Assembly: GCA_009746045.1 (NCBI GenBank)
Contig: RPFO01000076.1
Coordinates: forward strand, 4,395,775 to 4,457,774
DNA length: 62,000 nucleotides
Reading direction: 5' to 3'
Source of the DNA: Mesostigma viride
Taxonomy: Eukaryota; Streptophyta; Mesostigmatophyceae; Mesostigmatales; Mesostigmataceae
The notes beneath the pieces are model-generated. The model worked only from the letters and a program-made list of their open reading frames with translations. It did no database searches and was not told the origin of the DNA. The first letter of the stretch is position 1, and each line of letters starts with the position of its first letter. Shown piece by piece: positions 21,201 to 30,175 of this stretch. The position numbers and the translations under genes were made by a program.

Positions 21201-21768
21201 AATGAAAACTGCTCATGACCACGCGATCTCAGGGTACCAAAAAGCTCAGGCTAAGTACCTTGCTAGGTTGCGTGCCTCCTTAGATAGACGAGCACCTGAG
21301 ATAGAAATAGGAGATCTAGTATTAGTAGAAGGCCCCCGTGTTGGCCGTTTTGCTCATAAGTTTGAAGCAGAACTGAAGGTCAAACTTAGGCCCGCCTTCT
21401 TAGGACCCTTCCATGTGTTGTCTAGGGTAGGAAATTTCTTATATAAAGTCGATATCCCTACCTCCTGGCAAACGCATTCAAACACCTTCCATAGGAGCCA
21501 GCTTAAACTGTACCATCCTAGTACGTTCGCTGGCAGGGAGTTAGCGCCTGCCCCTTTAGAGCATAACCCTGACACTGGGGAAGTAGAAGACGAAGTAGAA
21601 AGCATCGTGGCCCATAGAGATATCAAAAAGGGCCGCGGTACCCAGCGTCAGTATAAAGTGAAGTGGATGTATGCTCGTAGTGAAGTAGATAAGGTTTGGT
21701 ATACGGAGAGTGAGCTAGATGGGTGTAGTCGCCTGCTGCAGGAATATAAAACCCTGCACAAGCTCTAG
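18259..21768 (+). CDS. GypB-1 pol: reverse transcriptase - RNase H - integrase - chromodomain
   Basis: An intact ORF of 1169 codons, without an ATG at its left edge (the frame opens at 18244). RT covers about residues 90-350: LLEAGLIEPSNSPYSAGVLL, FRLVTDYRKLN, FTVLDCADGFWQ with the first catalytic Asp, and AQAYLDDILIYS. RNase H follows (FVVATDASKVAIGGVLLQ ... QTDHRPL). The integrase has HDLAAHQGGKRV with CQSCQ as zinc-binding part, then a core with MMDFVGP, ISDKDKLF and SSHLVERLNR. The end (VAHRDIKKGRGTQRQYKVKW ... VWYTESELDG) is a chromodomain, which in chromoviruses directs insertion to marked chromatin. RT/RNase H and integrase are over 95 percent alike in GypB-2. Confidence 0.95.
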   Translation: MRSELKEYGYLLCMFLQLEVQEIPITNNSVDIDVNTVDTIGVGFTENEIVRYMAVIDSSKVFEEKTPSYPPPRSVLHRVVIKDGAVPTHSPMYRMGPTELKELKQILVSLLEAGLIEPSNSPYSAGVLLVPKPNGKFRLVTDYRKLNDITVKSKYPLPRIDDIFNKVKGSTCFTVLDCADGFWQLRIAPEDCHKTAFATPFGHYQFRVAAMGLCNSPASFQMLMNEVLRPVMGNSHLPQVSSDLKDPSFSSVSLSEHDRSCAQAYLDDILIYSPDFETHLRDLKKVLEIMAENSLWARRAKVRSGRSVPFLGHVLSDAGVATDPDKTKSIQEWPTPTDVKGVRSFLGIASYYRRFIPRFATIAAPINHLLKKDIPFVWSSECQSAFQCLKSLLLSPPVLILPDTTKPFVVATDASKVAIGGVLLQDQGQGLQPIEYISRTMLPAERNYPVHQQELLAVVYCCHAWQHFLKGAQFDVCLNEPCELDPYRLVIQTDHRPLTHLLSQPNLTPRQARWMEFLAQFSPFKLQYVKGVDNIVPDALSRRADYSFFEDLDVLNTTLVPTTMGVTPYGELPDDESYAYLFHTAVRMPDLLSHVGLSLPCEALPVASVGGEGKNKISIPLSHIATRSGKSYENVVPLGPPLLFGKAVGDLFKPVLDTSVAMPTSDLERLISRFTATEPEALAAIAAHPQQLGKHPCKFVGGFLYVQIADSPPQWRLYVPPICRSSLLFELHDLAAHQGGKRVRDLVARSYYWPSLYKDVDEYVRTCQSCQEMKPNNVGQIAEPRTLPDPIMPWDSIMMDFVGPFRKNDRGNAQILVFIDRFTRMCHLVPCPLELTARDCARLYLNNVYRYHGLSRQFISDKDKLFTSDFWQQFFAAIGTKVTYGTAYHSSSSHLVERLNRVVEEALRHYVNGSGSDWEDYLCLVEFSLNNCPQAAHGYTPFFLDTGRQPLTPTSLLASPLRDKDDVSRDTVEGVQSLLDRMKTAHDHAISGYQKAQAKYLARLRASLDRRAPEIEIGDLVLVEGPRVGRFAHKFEAELKVKLRPAFLGPFHVLSRVGNFLYKVDIPTSWQTHSNTFHRSQLKLYHPSTFAGRELAPAPLEHNPDTGEVEDEVESIVAHRDIKKGRGTQRQYKVKWMYARSEVDKVWYTESELDGCSRLLQEYKTLHKL

Positions 21769-21844
21769 TTGTAGGCTTTCTCCTCTCTTATGTTATGTCT
21801 GCTGTCGACGGGTGGTTGGTTGTCCCCTCCCCTCCGCAGCCGTC

Positions 21845-22333
21845 ATGTCGGAGCCTACCCCTCCCGCTGAGAGCTCGCTGCCGTCCCCGCCCCCACCGGA
21901 CCCTGAGCTGTATTTCGAGGCCCTTCCGGGCCGCTGGGTGTCGCGATCAAGTTACCCGGGTGGCGTTGTGCAGCCGGCCCTTCAGGCCCAACATGCGGGC
22001 TTAGTCAGGGCGGCCCTCTTCGGGGTCACGTGGTATGGTCCTTCCCCTGATGAGCCGCACCAGCTTGTCCTGCACGGGTTCGACGATGCCGGACACTGTT
22101 TGTTGGGGTGTGGTTCCAGCTGTCCCGCCCTGGGACAGATAGATGCGGTTCTCCGGTGCTGCCGTGTGTTCTCCTACCTCTCTACCCATGTGGGCCGTAC
22201 CTGCCTACGGGAGGTGTTCCCTTGGCTTCCGGCTGAGGGTGATGCTGAGGTAGATGAGAACCCCTGTGACCTTTTACGGGCCGTAGAATTCATGGAGATA
22301 GCTGATCAGTCGGCGGAACTAGCGGTTAGTGGT
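21845..22333 (+). pseudogene. GypB-1 downstream accessory ORF, 5' part (split by CopE)
   Basis: The ATG at 21845 lies 77 bp after pol. It starts an ORF that is far more GC-rich than pol. The first 163 residues (MSEPTPPAESSLPSPPPPDP..., RWVSRSSYPGGVVQPALQAQ, LGCGSSCPALGQIDAVLRCC, CLREVFPWLPAEGD) form a compact, Cys-containing domain unknown to me. It continues after CopE at 30176. GypB-2 has the same protein with three changes in this part. Position after pol is where env-like genes lie, but no signal peptide or membrane segment is seen, so an envelope is unlikely. Confidence 0.75.
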
Positions 22334-22974
22334 AGTTGTAATACGAGTTGTAATACGAGTTGTGAGGGTGAGAATGCCACGAATTCCGCCATGGTTCTTG
22401 CAGGAAGTTGCCTTTATTAATAACAAGGAAACACAGACGTAAGTCACGTCACTTCCAAGACTGCACGCAGCACAGACGACAGGGTCGCAGTGCCAAGAGA
22501 ACGTGCACGCAAGAACTAGCGTCCCGGTGTGACCAAGTCACTCATATAGCTTGCTAGGGACGCGTCCAAGTATTCAGCTGCACTGTCACAGCTGAACTGT
22601 CAATCAATTGATTACACAGACTCTGGCACGCCTTTGGCGCGCAGATCTATCAATTGTCCATACGGCTAGTCCTGTGGACCTATCCGTACACTAGTCAGCA
22701 TCAATTGTCTCATAGGTCCTGGCGCGCTACAGCACGCCTACCTATCAATTGACCATCAAGTCCTGTACAAGTCCTGTCAACGTCCTGCGGACTATCAAAG
22801 TGACACTTGTACATCCTGTGTCCGTACGCGCCCACAGTGGCGCGCCGGGTACTGTCGGCACAGCCTAGGAAACGTCATAACTTTTACGTTCCTTAACCAA
22901 ATGAGGCGTTCAAGGTGCCGTTGGAAAGAGCGTAACAATCTCTATCCATCTAACGTAAATCCTTTACGTTAACT
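22334..22974 (-). repeat. CopE 3' LTR (641 bp, extended end)
   Basis: It is nearly identical to the 5' LTR, apart from a 4-bp indel. Its outer end carries two extra 12-bp units: on the minus strand it ends CACAACT followed by CGTATTACAACT twice. The 5' LTR ends at CACAACT, after which the element reads CGTATTACACGCTC. ATCAATTG occurs four times (22603, 22649, 22700, 22744), spaced 44-51 bp. Confidence 0.93.
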
Positions 22975-23924
22975 CCAGGCCCTTCTTTTCTTTAGGGATC
23001 ACATCCCCTGCCAGGGACCCTTGAAGTAGCTTGACATGTCCTTCACTCCAGCTTGAAGCTTGAACAGATGTCTTTAATGGCCAATGCCATTCCCCCAGCC
23101 CTTTCTTTTAAGGAACTGGAAAAGAAACAGATCTGCCACAGGGAAAACCATTCCATGAGAAATGGATAAAAACCTATGGAAGTGGCATTACAGAGTACCA
23201 CCAGATATTAGAAGCACACAAAATTAAATACATACAGGTTAATTCTATGAGGTCTTCTCCAGGAATTAATCCCATCACCTCGGTAGAGCCTCCAGTACAA
23301 TGACCTTCTGGCGGTGAGTTACATTAATCCCAGATACTAATCCCATAAAACCCAGTACATATTCAATATAAGTACAATAAATCCATGACAATTAAAATAC
23401 CACTTGACAAAGTAAGGCGTATTACAATAGTTTGCCTGTCATTCTCTCAACAGGGGTCTATTGGCGCCCGTCTTACGGCGCCCGTCTACTTGCCAGATGG
23501 TAAACTGCCACAGCAAACAAATGACAAAATGAAACACATAGGCAACAATTAAATCCTGCCCTGGGGAACTAGGGAAGTCTGAACAGGCAAACACCTGAAC
23601 AGGCCAGCTTGTAGAAACATAATACCAGGGAATCGAACCCCGCCCTATAAACCCCAGAATAAAGGTTCCCAGACCATTGTGAGAAGTATGTACAAATATA
23701 CATTTCTTTTAAAATAGAATACATGGTCTGTAATGGACCTGTCAACCTTGTGTAGTCAACAGCATGAACCCCAGCCAAAACCTGGCTGTATCCTGATTAA
23801 AATCAGAGTGAGTGTACCATGGTCCATGAGCCTTAGTACAGACTAAAATACAGGTATTATGCCAGTCACAATGCTGACACTACCACACAATCTGCTCTCC
23901 AATGCCCTATAACCATGCACCAGC
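22975..23924 (-). other. CopE 3' untranslated region
   Basis: A noncoding stretch of 950 bp between the RNase H stop and the 3' LTR. Next to the LTR the minus strand reads AAAGAAAAGAAGGGCCTGG, a good polypurine tract. On the minus strand TGTAATACG (complement of 23418-23426) is complementary to the first nine bases after the 5' LTR. It lies in a predicted loop closed by GGC/GCC. No gene is seen. Confidence 0.7.
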
Positions 23925-24668
23925 TTAGACAGCTTGCTGAGATGGGTCCATCAGAGACTGAAGAACCTTGTATTGCACTGCTGCCTTCTGCACTAGCTTG
24001 GTCAAAGCATCAGCAGGATTGTCAACCCCAGGGATATGCTCAATATTGGCCAAGGAGGACAACTCCTTAAGAAGGAGATAATCCAAGTCCCTACTTCTGG
24101 CCATCTGCCTGTGCACAAACTGCACCATCCCCATGGAGTCTGTTTTTAGAAGAGTGGTAACCTGAAGTGGCCAAGGAGTGTTAGAAGTCATCTGATGAAG
24201 CAACTCCTTCAGATAAAGGCTTGTGTGAATGCCTTCACAAATAGCCCTGCATTCTGCCACATCACTGCTGACAGCCACCCGTTTGTGCAGGCGACTAAAC
24301 CAGCTCACCAAACTCCCCAGGCCTTCCTGTCTGAGCACAAAGAGCCCTGCAGCCCTGCCCCTGACCTTGGAGACCTGCCTGCTGTCCATTGAGCTATCCA
24401 CATACAGCTCCATGCAAATGGGTTGTGATAAATCCACTGCAGACAACAGAATGCCAGATGAAGCCCTGACCTGATCAGCCACCTTGGCAGACCCTAGCTC
24501 CACCAGCATGTCATCAGGCAACCTGGCTATGACCATGAGGTCTGGCCTGGAAATGCCTGCCACCCAAGCAACCATGCCCCTCACCATGGGACACAGTGCC
24601 TGTGTGATGGTTGGAGGAAGCTTGCTAATGAGGGTCTCTTGATAATCATTGCCCCCCACCAGCAGCAT
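23925..24668 (-). pseudogene. CopE RT thumb and RNase H
   Basis: This frame continues pol after a frameshift in the run GGTGGGGGGCAA near 24655. It encodes the end of RT (RPDLMVIARLPDDMLVELGS) and a copia-type RNase H: ELYVDSSMDSRQ with the first Asp, SDVAECRAICEG with the Glu, TDSMGMVQFVHRQ with the next Asp, and GVDNPADALTK. RNase H removes RNA from the hybrid and trims the polypurine primer. Only the G-run separates it from the upstream ORF, so one indel explains the break. Confidence 0.88.
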
Positions 24669-27549
24669 ACGCCACTCCCCCCTTCTTCACCAGTGTGGCC
24701 TCCATGCCCACAAACAGCAGAGGCTCATTCTCCACCTGCCATTGCTCCCTACCCAGAGGAAACTTGGACTTAATGATGGAGATCAGCTCCTTAAGCCACG
24801 ACGTGGGAGCTATCAGATGTAGGTCATCCCCGTGCAGCGAAGCATACACTGGCAGGCCTTCCCATTGCCCCAGAAACAGACAGGGGTCTACAGGAGAGAC
24901 CTTCAAGTTGCAATGCTCCTTCAGGAAACGGTTGAGAGTCTCCCTCCAGATTATTGGACTTGACCTCAGGCCCTCCAGGCCCTTGAGGATTTTAAGGAAC
25001 TCCGTGTGGATGTCCCTTTTCCATACAGCAGGCACCCTAACATAGAAAGGCGTCTTGCCCTCCCACTTTTCCTGTGCCACATCTGCATCACCCTCCAGAA
25101 ATGCCCTCTTGAAGTCTACCACCACTGAGCCATAGTCCAAGCCCTTGTTGAGAAGGCCTAGAAATACACACAGCAGCAGCCTCCAAGTATCATGCAACAT
25201 GCCAGGGGTATACAACTCCTCAGCAGTGCACTCACCAGTACCCTTGAACTCATTCAGCACTGGCCTGACATGTGGTACCTTGACCCCGTCCACCTCCTTC
25301 ATCTTGATGACAAACTTGAGCTTGAGTAGACGTCGTGCAGGAGGCAGGTCATTGACAGGTTCCACGCATTTCTTGGAGATCCAGTCCTCCCCAGATTTAA
25401 TCAAACCCAGTGTGACCTGGGGACACATAATGGGAGAGGACATGAGCTTCACCAGGCCTTGGTAGTTGATAGGGCTGTGTCCAGCAAGTGAGTGAGGACC
25501 AATGCCCAAACTGCTTGGATGACTAGCAGCTGGCAGTATGAGGTCATCAACCAAGGGCTCCTGCCCCTGGCACACTTGCACACGCTTAACCGTCCTGGTT
25601 ACTGCACGTGATAGGTGAGTGGTCCTGAAATTAATCAGTGGGACCTGACCAGCCCCTTCCTTAGTCAGGAGAGAGGACGTGATCACTACCCCATCCTGGC
25701 ATAGGAAATTCTGCCCCAGAAGAGCAGGTCCTTGATAGCCCTCCAAGACACAAAAAGCAGTGTCCTGTCCAAGGATAGGAATGAATACCTCACCCAGTAC
25801 CTTCACGTGTACCCCGCCACTGAAGTCAGACACAAACTGATAGCTGGGTTCAGACATGCTGTACCCTGCTGCAGCCCTGGTCCCAATGATGGAAACCTGA
25901 GAATTAGTGTCTACCTCTAAGGCAGTGTCCAGCCCCAGATTGCCATGCCACCTGAGCTTGGCTACCTTGGGCTGCTTCTTGGCCCTTTGTAGAGCCCCAA
26001 TCAATCCAGCCAAACTTGTCCCCCTGGGCTTGGTTAGTGCCTTGGGCTTGACAGTTGACTCCCCAGCTGTTGACCTTGCAGCCTGTTCAACAAGTACCTC
26101 TGCAACCTGGCCAGGGCTGACAGATTCCCCTGCAACAGATGTGGTCGTTGCGTCAGTGATGTCACCTGGGACCTGAAAATCCTGCAGATCCTGTGAGCCT
26201 TGTGCCTGACTGCCCTCATTCATCAGGTTAGGCTTGACATATGACCAACTCAGCCGGTGTACATGCTTTGGTTCGTCCTCCATGCTGACCAAGCATGCGT
26301 GGCTAGCTTCATCAACCTGGGTAACCACCCCAGGACTCCAGCTACCACGTTTGCCATAAAGGCTAGGTTCCTTCCAAGCTAGGACCTTCTGACCCACTTG
26401 TGGCTCCAGCATCTTCCAACCCCGGTCCTTCTCCCTCAGCTTGGCAAAGGTGACATGTGCAGCATGTTTCCAGCCCTCCAGCACATGTGGTGGGCACAGG
26501 CCATGATATAGACCCATTGGGCTGACAGCAACTCCATCATAGTAGAAGTTAACCCTGCTGTTCAGCTGCTGCTCCACGTTCCTCAGCCATGCACTCCTGA
26601 CAAGTGCAGGTGCAGACAAGGGTACCCAGTCTTCAGAGATGATCAATTTCTTGACCTCCTGGATTGCCCTCTCGATAGCACCCTGCTGCCCATGAGCCTC
26701 CCTAGGTGTAACCAGCAACTCAGGAAGGGTAGGATCACCCTTGAGATGCTGAAACTGCATGTCCACCTGGATCCTTGTGGTAGGAAACTTGGCTCTTACA
26801 TTCTGCAGGGCAGCCAGCAAGTACCTGTTCTTCATAGAAGGTAAATGCTCCAGCACCTTGTATTTCGTGTACCTGTCCACGCACACCAACAGTTGCATGC
26901 CCCTGATGTGTTGGATATCACACTGCAGATCACCAATGCTCTGAGGTAGAGCTTTGGCATGTGATTTCCTGGGCTTGTTGGAGGACAACTGGCACTTACA
27001 CCGTGAGGCAGCTTGCTGACACGCCTTAAGAAGGGGTGCCCTGCCCATACGGAAGGCAAAGTTGTTTGACAGAGAAGTGGCATGCCCAAACATGTTGTGG
27101 ATTCGGGCACCCAACTCCTGGTACACAGAGGAAGCAGTCCCTGGCACAGTCAGGACTGTGCTGTCAGGTTGTCCAGCATCACCATGCTGACTTCCATCCT
27201 GTTCTGACTCAGAGCCTGAGTCACCCTGCTCATGCCCAACACCTGGACCGCCAGCAGGGACCACATGCATACCACCAGAGGCCTTCACACCCCTCTGTGG
27301 TTGTACATTGGTTTCTCTCAAAATGAGAGGTCCACCCTCGTGCCCAGCACGAGGATGCATGGGGTCAGACATTCTTACAGCTGCACCAGCTGTCAAGGAC
27401 GTCTTCATAGGAACCTGTACCTCTCCAGGTGACCTGGGGCCACACTGAACCTGGAGATCACCCTCTTGTTGCCCAGATATAAAATCTGCATTGGAGCACC
27501 TGGCCTCCCCCTTGGGTGAATTAAGGTGTGTAGGGGTTGCCTCAGACAG
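24646..27549 (-). CDS. CopE pol: integrase - protease-like domain - reverse transcriptase
   Basis: The frame is open from the UGA at 27550-27552 to 24646; the first Met is at 27408. Counted from that Met: integrase zinc region about 104-140 (HNMFGH, CKCQ), catalytic D160, D216 and E246 (GAIERAI), and C-terminal part to about 395. The retropepsin-like domain spans about 490-575, with ALEVDTNSQVSIIG (D500), VSDFSG, ILGQDTAFCVLEGYQGPALL and LGQNFL. RT follows with VDFKRAFLEG (D765) and SLHGDDLHLIA (859-862), where copia normally has YVDD. Protease after integrase is contrary to the usual order. RT is cut short by the G-run frameshift. Gag lies in the same frame upstream. Confidence 0.88.
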   Translation of the reverse strand: MSEATPTHLNSPKGEARCSNADFISGQQEGDLQVQCGPRSPGEVQVPMKTSLTAGAAVRMSDPMHPRAGHEGGPLILRETNVQPQRGVKASGGMHVVPAGGPGVGHEQGDSGSESEQDGSQHGDAGQPDSTVLTVPGTASSVYQELGARIHNMFGHATSLSNNFAFRMGRAPLLKACQQAASRCKCQLSSNKPRKSHAKALPQSIGDLQCDIQHIRGMQLLVCVDRYTKYKVLEHLPSMKNRYLLAALQNVRAKFPTTRIQVDMQFQHLKGDPTLPELLVTPREAHGQQGAIERAIQEVKKLIISEDWVPLSAPALVRSAWLRNVEQQLNSRVNFYYDGVAVSPMGLYHGLCPPHVLEGWKHAAHVTFAKLREKDRGWKMLEPQVGQKVLAWKEPSLYGKRGSWSPGVVTQVDEASHACLVSMEDEPKHVHRLSWSYVKPNLMNEGSQAQGSQDLQDFQVPGDITDATTTSVAGESVSPGQVAEVLVEQAARSTAGESTVKPKALTKPRGTSLAGLIGALQRAKKQPKVAKLRWHGNLGLDTALEVDTNSQVSIIGTRAAAGYSMSEPSYQFVSDFSGGVHVKVLGEVFIPILGQDTAFCVLEGYQGPALLGQNFLCQDGVVITSSLLTKEGAGQVPLINFRTTHLSRAVTRTVKRVQVCQGQEPLVDDLILPAASHPSSLGIGPHSLAGHSPINYQGLVKLMSSPIMCPQVTLGLIKSGEDWISKKCVEPVNDLPPARRLLKLKFVIKMKEVDGVKVPHVRPVLNEFKGTGECTAEELYTPGMLHDTWRLLLCVFLGLLNKGLDYGSVVVDFKRAFLEGDADVAQEKWEGKTPFYVRVPAVWKRDIHTEFLKILKGLEGLRSSPIIWRETLNRFLKEHCNLKVSPVDPCLFLGQWEGLPVYASLHGDDLHLIAPTSWLKELISIIKSKFPLGREQWQVENEPLLFVGMEATLVKKGGVAYAAGGGQ

Positions 27550-28649
27550 TCACTGCTCCTTGTTGTCTTCTTGCTGACTGCCCTTTGAAGGCTGGCCTGC
27601 CTGGGACTTGTTGTTGTTCTTATTCTTGTTGCTGCCCTGGCCCTGGGACTTCTTGAAGCTGGGACACTCCTTCTTGATGTGCCCCCACCCCTTGCACAGG
27701 TAGCATTGTATCTTGGACTTGCCCTGGCCACTGCCCCCATTGTCAGACGCGTTGCCCTGCTTGGGCTGACCACCCACCCGCCTGAACACCGACTTGGAGT
27801 GTGACCTCCTGTCAGAATCAGGTGAATGATCTCCCTTGCGCTTGTTATGGTTGCCCCTACGCCCTCCTTGGCTTCGGTCAGCCTCAGACGTCTTGGAGCC
27901 ACCCTGGGTACGCCCGCCTGCCTGGGTAGCCTTCACTGCTGGCACTCCACCCTCAAACAGCTCCTCTGCCTCGAGTGCTTGTTTAATGATGACCTTGTAG
28001 GCCTTCAGGGTAGAGTGTGGGGCACACATGACTTTTAAGGAGCCACGTGTCGCCTTATCCAGCCCAGAAACCTTGAGCCAGTTGGTTAGGGCTATGTTAT
28101 CAGCGACATTAAAGCCGTGAGCCCTGCCCTCCTCAACCATCTTACAATAGTTGAGAAAGTTCTGGATCAGGTCCCCCTTGACCTCCCACCCTTGATACTT
28201 GTCCTGCCAATGGATGCCGACCTTCTTGCGTTGGTCTTCCAGCAGCTCCTTCAGCTCAGCCACGTACAGTGCCCAGGCCTTATTGGCCTTTTGCACTCCC
28301 TGGTTAGGTCCTTAATCTGGTCAGTACACTTGCCAAAAGTGCTACTTCCTATCCAGATTTGATAGTAATTTGTACCACCGTACAAGCTAGGGAACCCTTC
28401 CAATCCCTCCACAAACTCTTCAGCCTGCTTAGGCTTGGAGTCTGAGGTTACAGGCTGCAGCTGATTGACAATTAAAAGACCCTGTGTGGTAAGATCAAAG
28501 CCATGAACAGCTTGTGCATTATTATTATTGTGAGGAAGGTTGGTAATCTCTCCGGTAAGCCCCACGTCATCTACGTGAGCGGTTCCACTACCAGCACCCC
28601 CATTATTATTCCCACTGGCTGGACCCTTGCTACGGCGTCCCTCAGCCAT
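27550..28649 (-). pseudogene. CopE gag (one frame break)
   Basis: Gag starts at ATG 28649 (MAEGRRSKGPASGNNN). Its first part runs to about 28290, where an indel in GGGAGTGCAAAAGG moves coding to the frame of 28296-27550. The second part has the Gag core (KVGIHWQDKYQGWEVKGD, ALTNWLKVSGLDKATRG), a basic Ser/Arg/Gly region and one CCHC knuckle CYLCKGWGHIKKEC, ending in an Asn/Lys/Gln-rich tail. The stop is UGA followed by CUG. Past it, the same frame stays open through 47 codons into pol, so readthrough is possible. Confidence 0.8.
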
Positions 28650-28819
28650 CCTGCACTACAAGCTATTCAAAGAACACCTTAACAAAGCAGCAGAAAATAT
28701 GTACAAAATTTTTTGTCGTCACTGCCGCCTGCGCCGGTGTCGCTGCCGCCCCCGCGAATTGCCGCTGAAAATTCGACAAAAAAAATGTCGACGAGTACTG
28801 CAAAAGAAAATTAGGCCGA

Positions 28820-29530
28820 CTAGTAGTCAAGGCCCCTGAAGTCGCAGTACGTGTATACGAACTCACGATCCTCCATATCCAGCTCCGGACCTGCACCGGT
28901 ATGTATTAAAACCGGTGTGCTCCCCGCCGCGTAAGTTGCGACGCGCCGACGCGCGACGAGGCGCAGAGGATGTGTAAAGATCGTCAACAATTCCCACCCC
29001 GCGGGAATCCACTCTCGCACAGATGCGAGAAATGCCACCAGGTTAATTAAAACCTGGCGCTCACGACTGCGTACGCCGCGAGTGAGCAGCGATAGCAGCG
29101 CAAGATCTTGAAACAAATTTGTTGACACCGCCGGCGCGCCCCCCGTGCGTAGCGATGCCCAGTTTTGCAGGTTTCTCTGGTAACCGGTGAGTGAAGAGAG
29201 GACGTTGTCCAACTCCTCAATGGCAGTCGTGACTTCGGTCACCGACCGCAAACCTCCCCGCACCTGGACCGTAAATGTCGATAAAATGTTTCGAATCTGG
29301 TCCAACAGGTTGCGGATTGCCGGCACAAGTGCTGGCAAATCGGGGTCCTCGGGGTTATCCCCGAGCAATGGATGAGCTGCGCGCTGTTGACGATGAAGCT
29401 CGTCGAGCGAAATCGTAACTTCGTCGAGCAATTGCTGCCACGACGGCGCAGTCGGTCTTGACGAAGGACCAGCCGGCGGAGCGGCTATTTCCTCGTCATC
29501 GGGAATCCGGAATTCTTCAGAATTTGGCAT
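28820..29530 (-). CDS. CopE ORF1, upstream of gag (unknown function)
   Basis: The ATG at 29530 is the first after the 5' LTR, 24 bp inside, and opens 236 codons (MPNSEEFRIPDDEEIAAPP...). After an acidic, Pro-rich start comes a mostly helical region (LLDEVTISLDELHRQQRAAH, IRNLLDQIRNILSTF, EVTTAIEELDNVLSSLTGYQ), which suggests a coiled coil or helical bundle. The C-terminus is ELDMEDREFVYTYCDFRG. It shows no known domain. Its GC content is higher than gag and pol. CopA-1 has an ORF in the same place but I cannot align the two with confidence. Gag begins 170 bp further on. Confidence 0.7.
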   Translation of the reverse strand: MPNSEEFRIPDDEEIAAPPAGPSSRPTAPSWQQLLDEVTISLDELHRQQRAAHPLLGDNPEDPDLPALVPAIRNLLDQIRNILSTFTVQVRGGLRSVTEVTTAIEELDNVLSSLTGYQRNLQNWASLRTGGAPAVSTNLFQDLALLSLLTRGVRSRERQVLINLVAFLASVREWIPAGWELLTIFTHPLRLVARRRVATYAAGSTPVLIHTGAGPELDMEDREFVYTYCDFRGLDY

Positions 29531-29554
29531 CTTTTTAACAGAGCGTGTAATACG

Positions 29555-30175
29555 AGTTGTGAGGGTGAGAATGCCACGAATTCCGCCATGGTTCTTGCAG
29601 GAAGTTGCCTTTATTAATAACAAGGAAACACAGACGTAAGTCACGTCACTTCCAAGACTGCACGCAGCACAGACGACAGGGTCGCAGTGCCAAGAGAACG
29701 TGCACGCAAGAACTAGCGTCCCGGTGTGACCAAGTCACTCATATAGCTTGCTAGGGACGCGTCCAAGTATTCAGCTGCACTGTCACAGCTGAACTGACAG
29801 TCAATCAATTGATTACACAGACTCTGGCACGCCTTTGGCGCGCAGATCTATCAATTGTCCATACGGCTAGTCCTGTGGACCTATCCGTACACTAGTCAGC
29901 ATCAATTGTCTCATAGGTCCTGGCGCGCTACAGCACGCCTACCTATCAATTGACCATCAAGTCCTGTACAAGTCCTGTCAACGTCCTGCGGACTATCAAA
30001 GTGACACTTGTACATCCTGTGTCCGTACGCGCCCACAGTGGCGCGCCGGGTACTGTCGGCACAGCCTAGGAAACGTCATAACTTTTACGTTCCTTAACCA
30101 AATGAGGCGTTCAAGGTGCCGTTGGAAAGAGCGTAACAATCTCTATCCATCTAACGTAAATCCTTTACGTTAACT
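29555..30175 (-). repeat. CopE 5' LTR (621 bp)
   Basis: On the minus strand it starts AGTTAACGTAAAGG and ends CACCCTCACAACT. The next bases, CGTATTACACGCTCTG, take the place of the primer-binding site but do not begin with TGG, as a tRNA 3'-end match would. Confidence 0.93.

Larger units (their letters stand above)
22334..30175 (-). mobile_element. CopE, copia-type LTR retrotransposon (complete, with frame breaks)
   Basis: A minus-strand element with LTRs at 29555-30175 (5') and 22334-22974 (3'), ends AGTT...AACT, and an exact GTGGT duplication (22329-22333 and 30176-30180). The order on the minus strand is 5' LTR, ORF1, gag, integrase, protease-like domain, RT, RNase H, a 950-bp 3' untranslated region, 3' LTR. 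Defects are a frame break in gag, an in-frame UGA between gag and pol, and a G-run frameshift in RT. It splits the accessory ORF of GypB-1. Confidence 0.94.
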
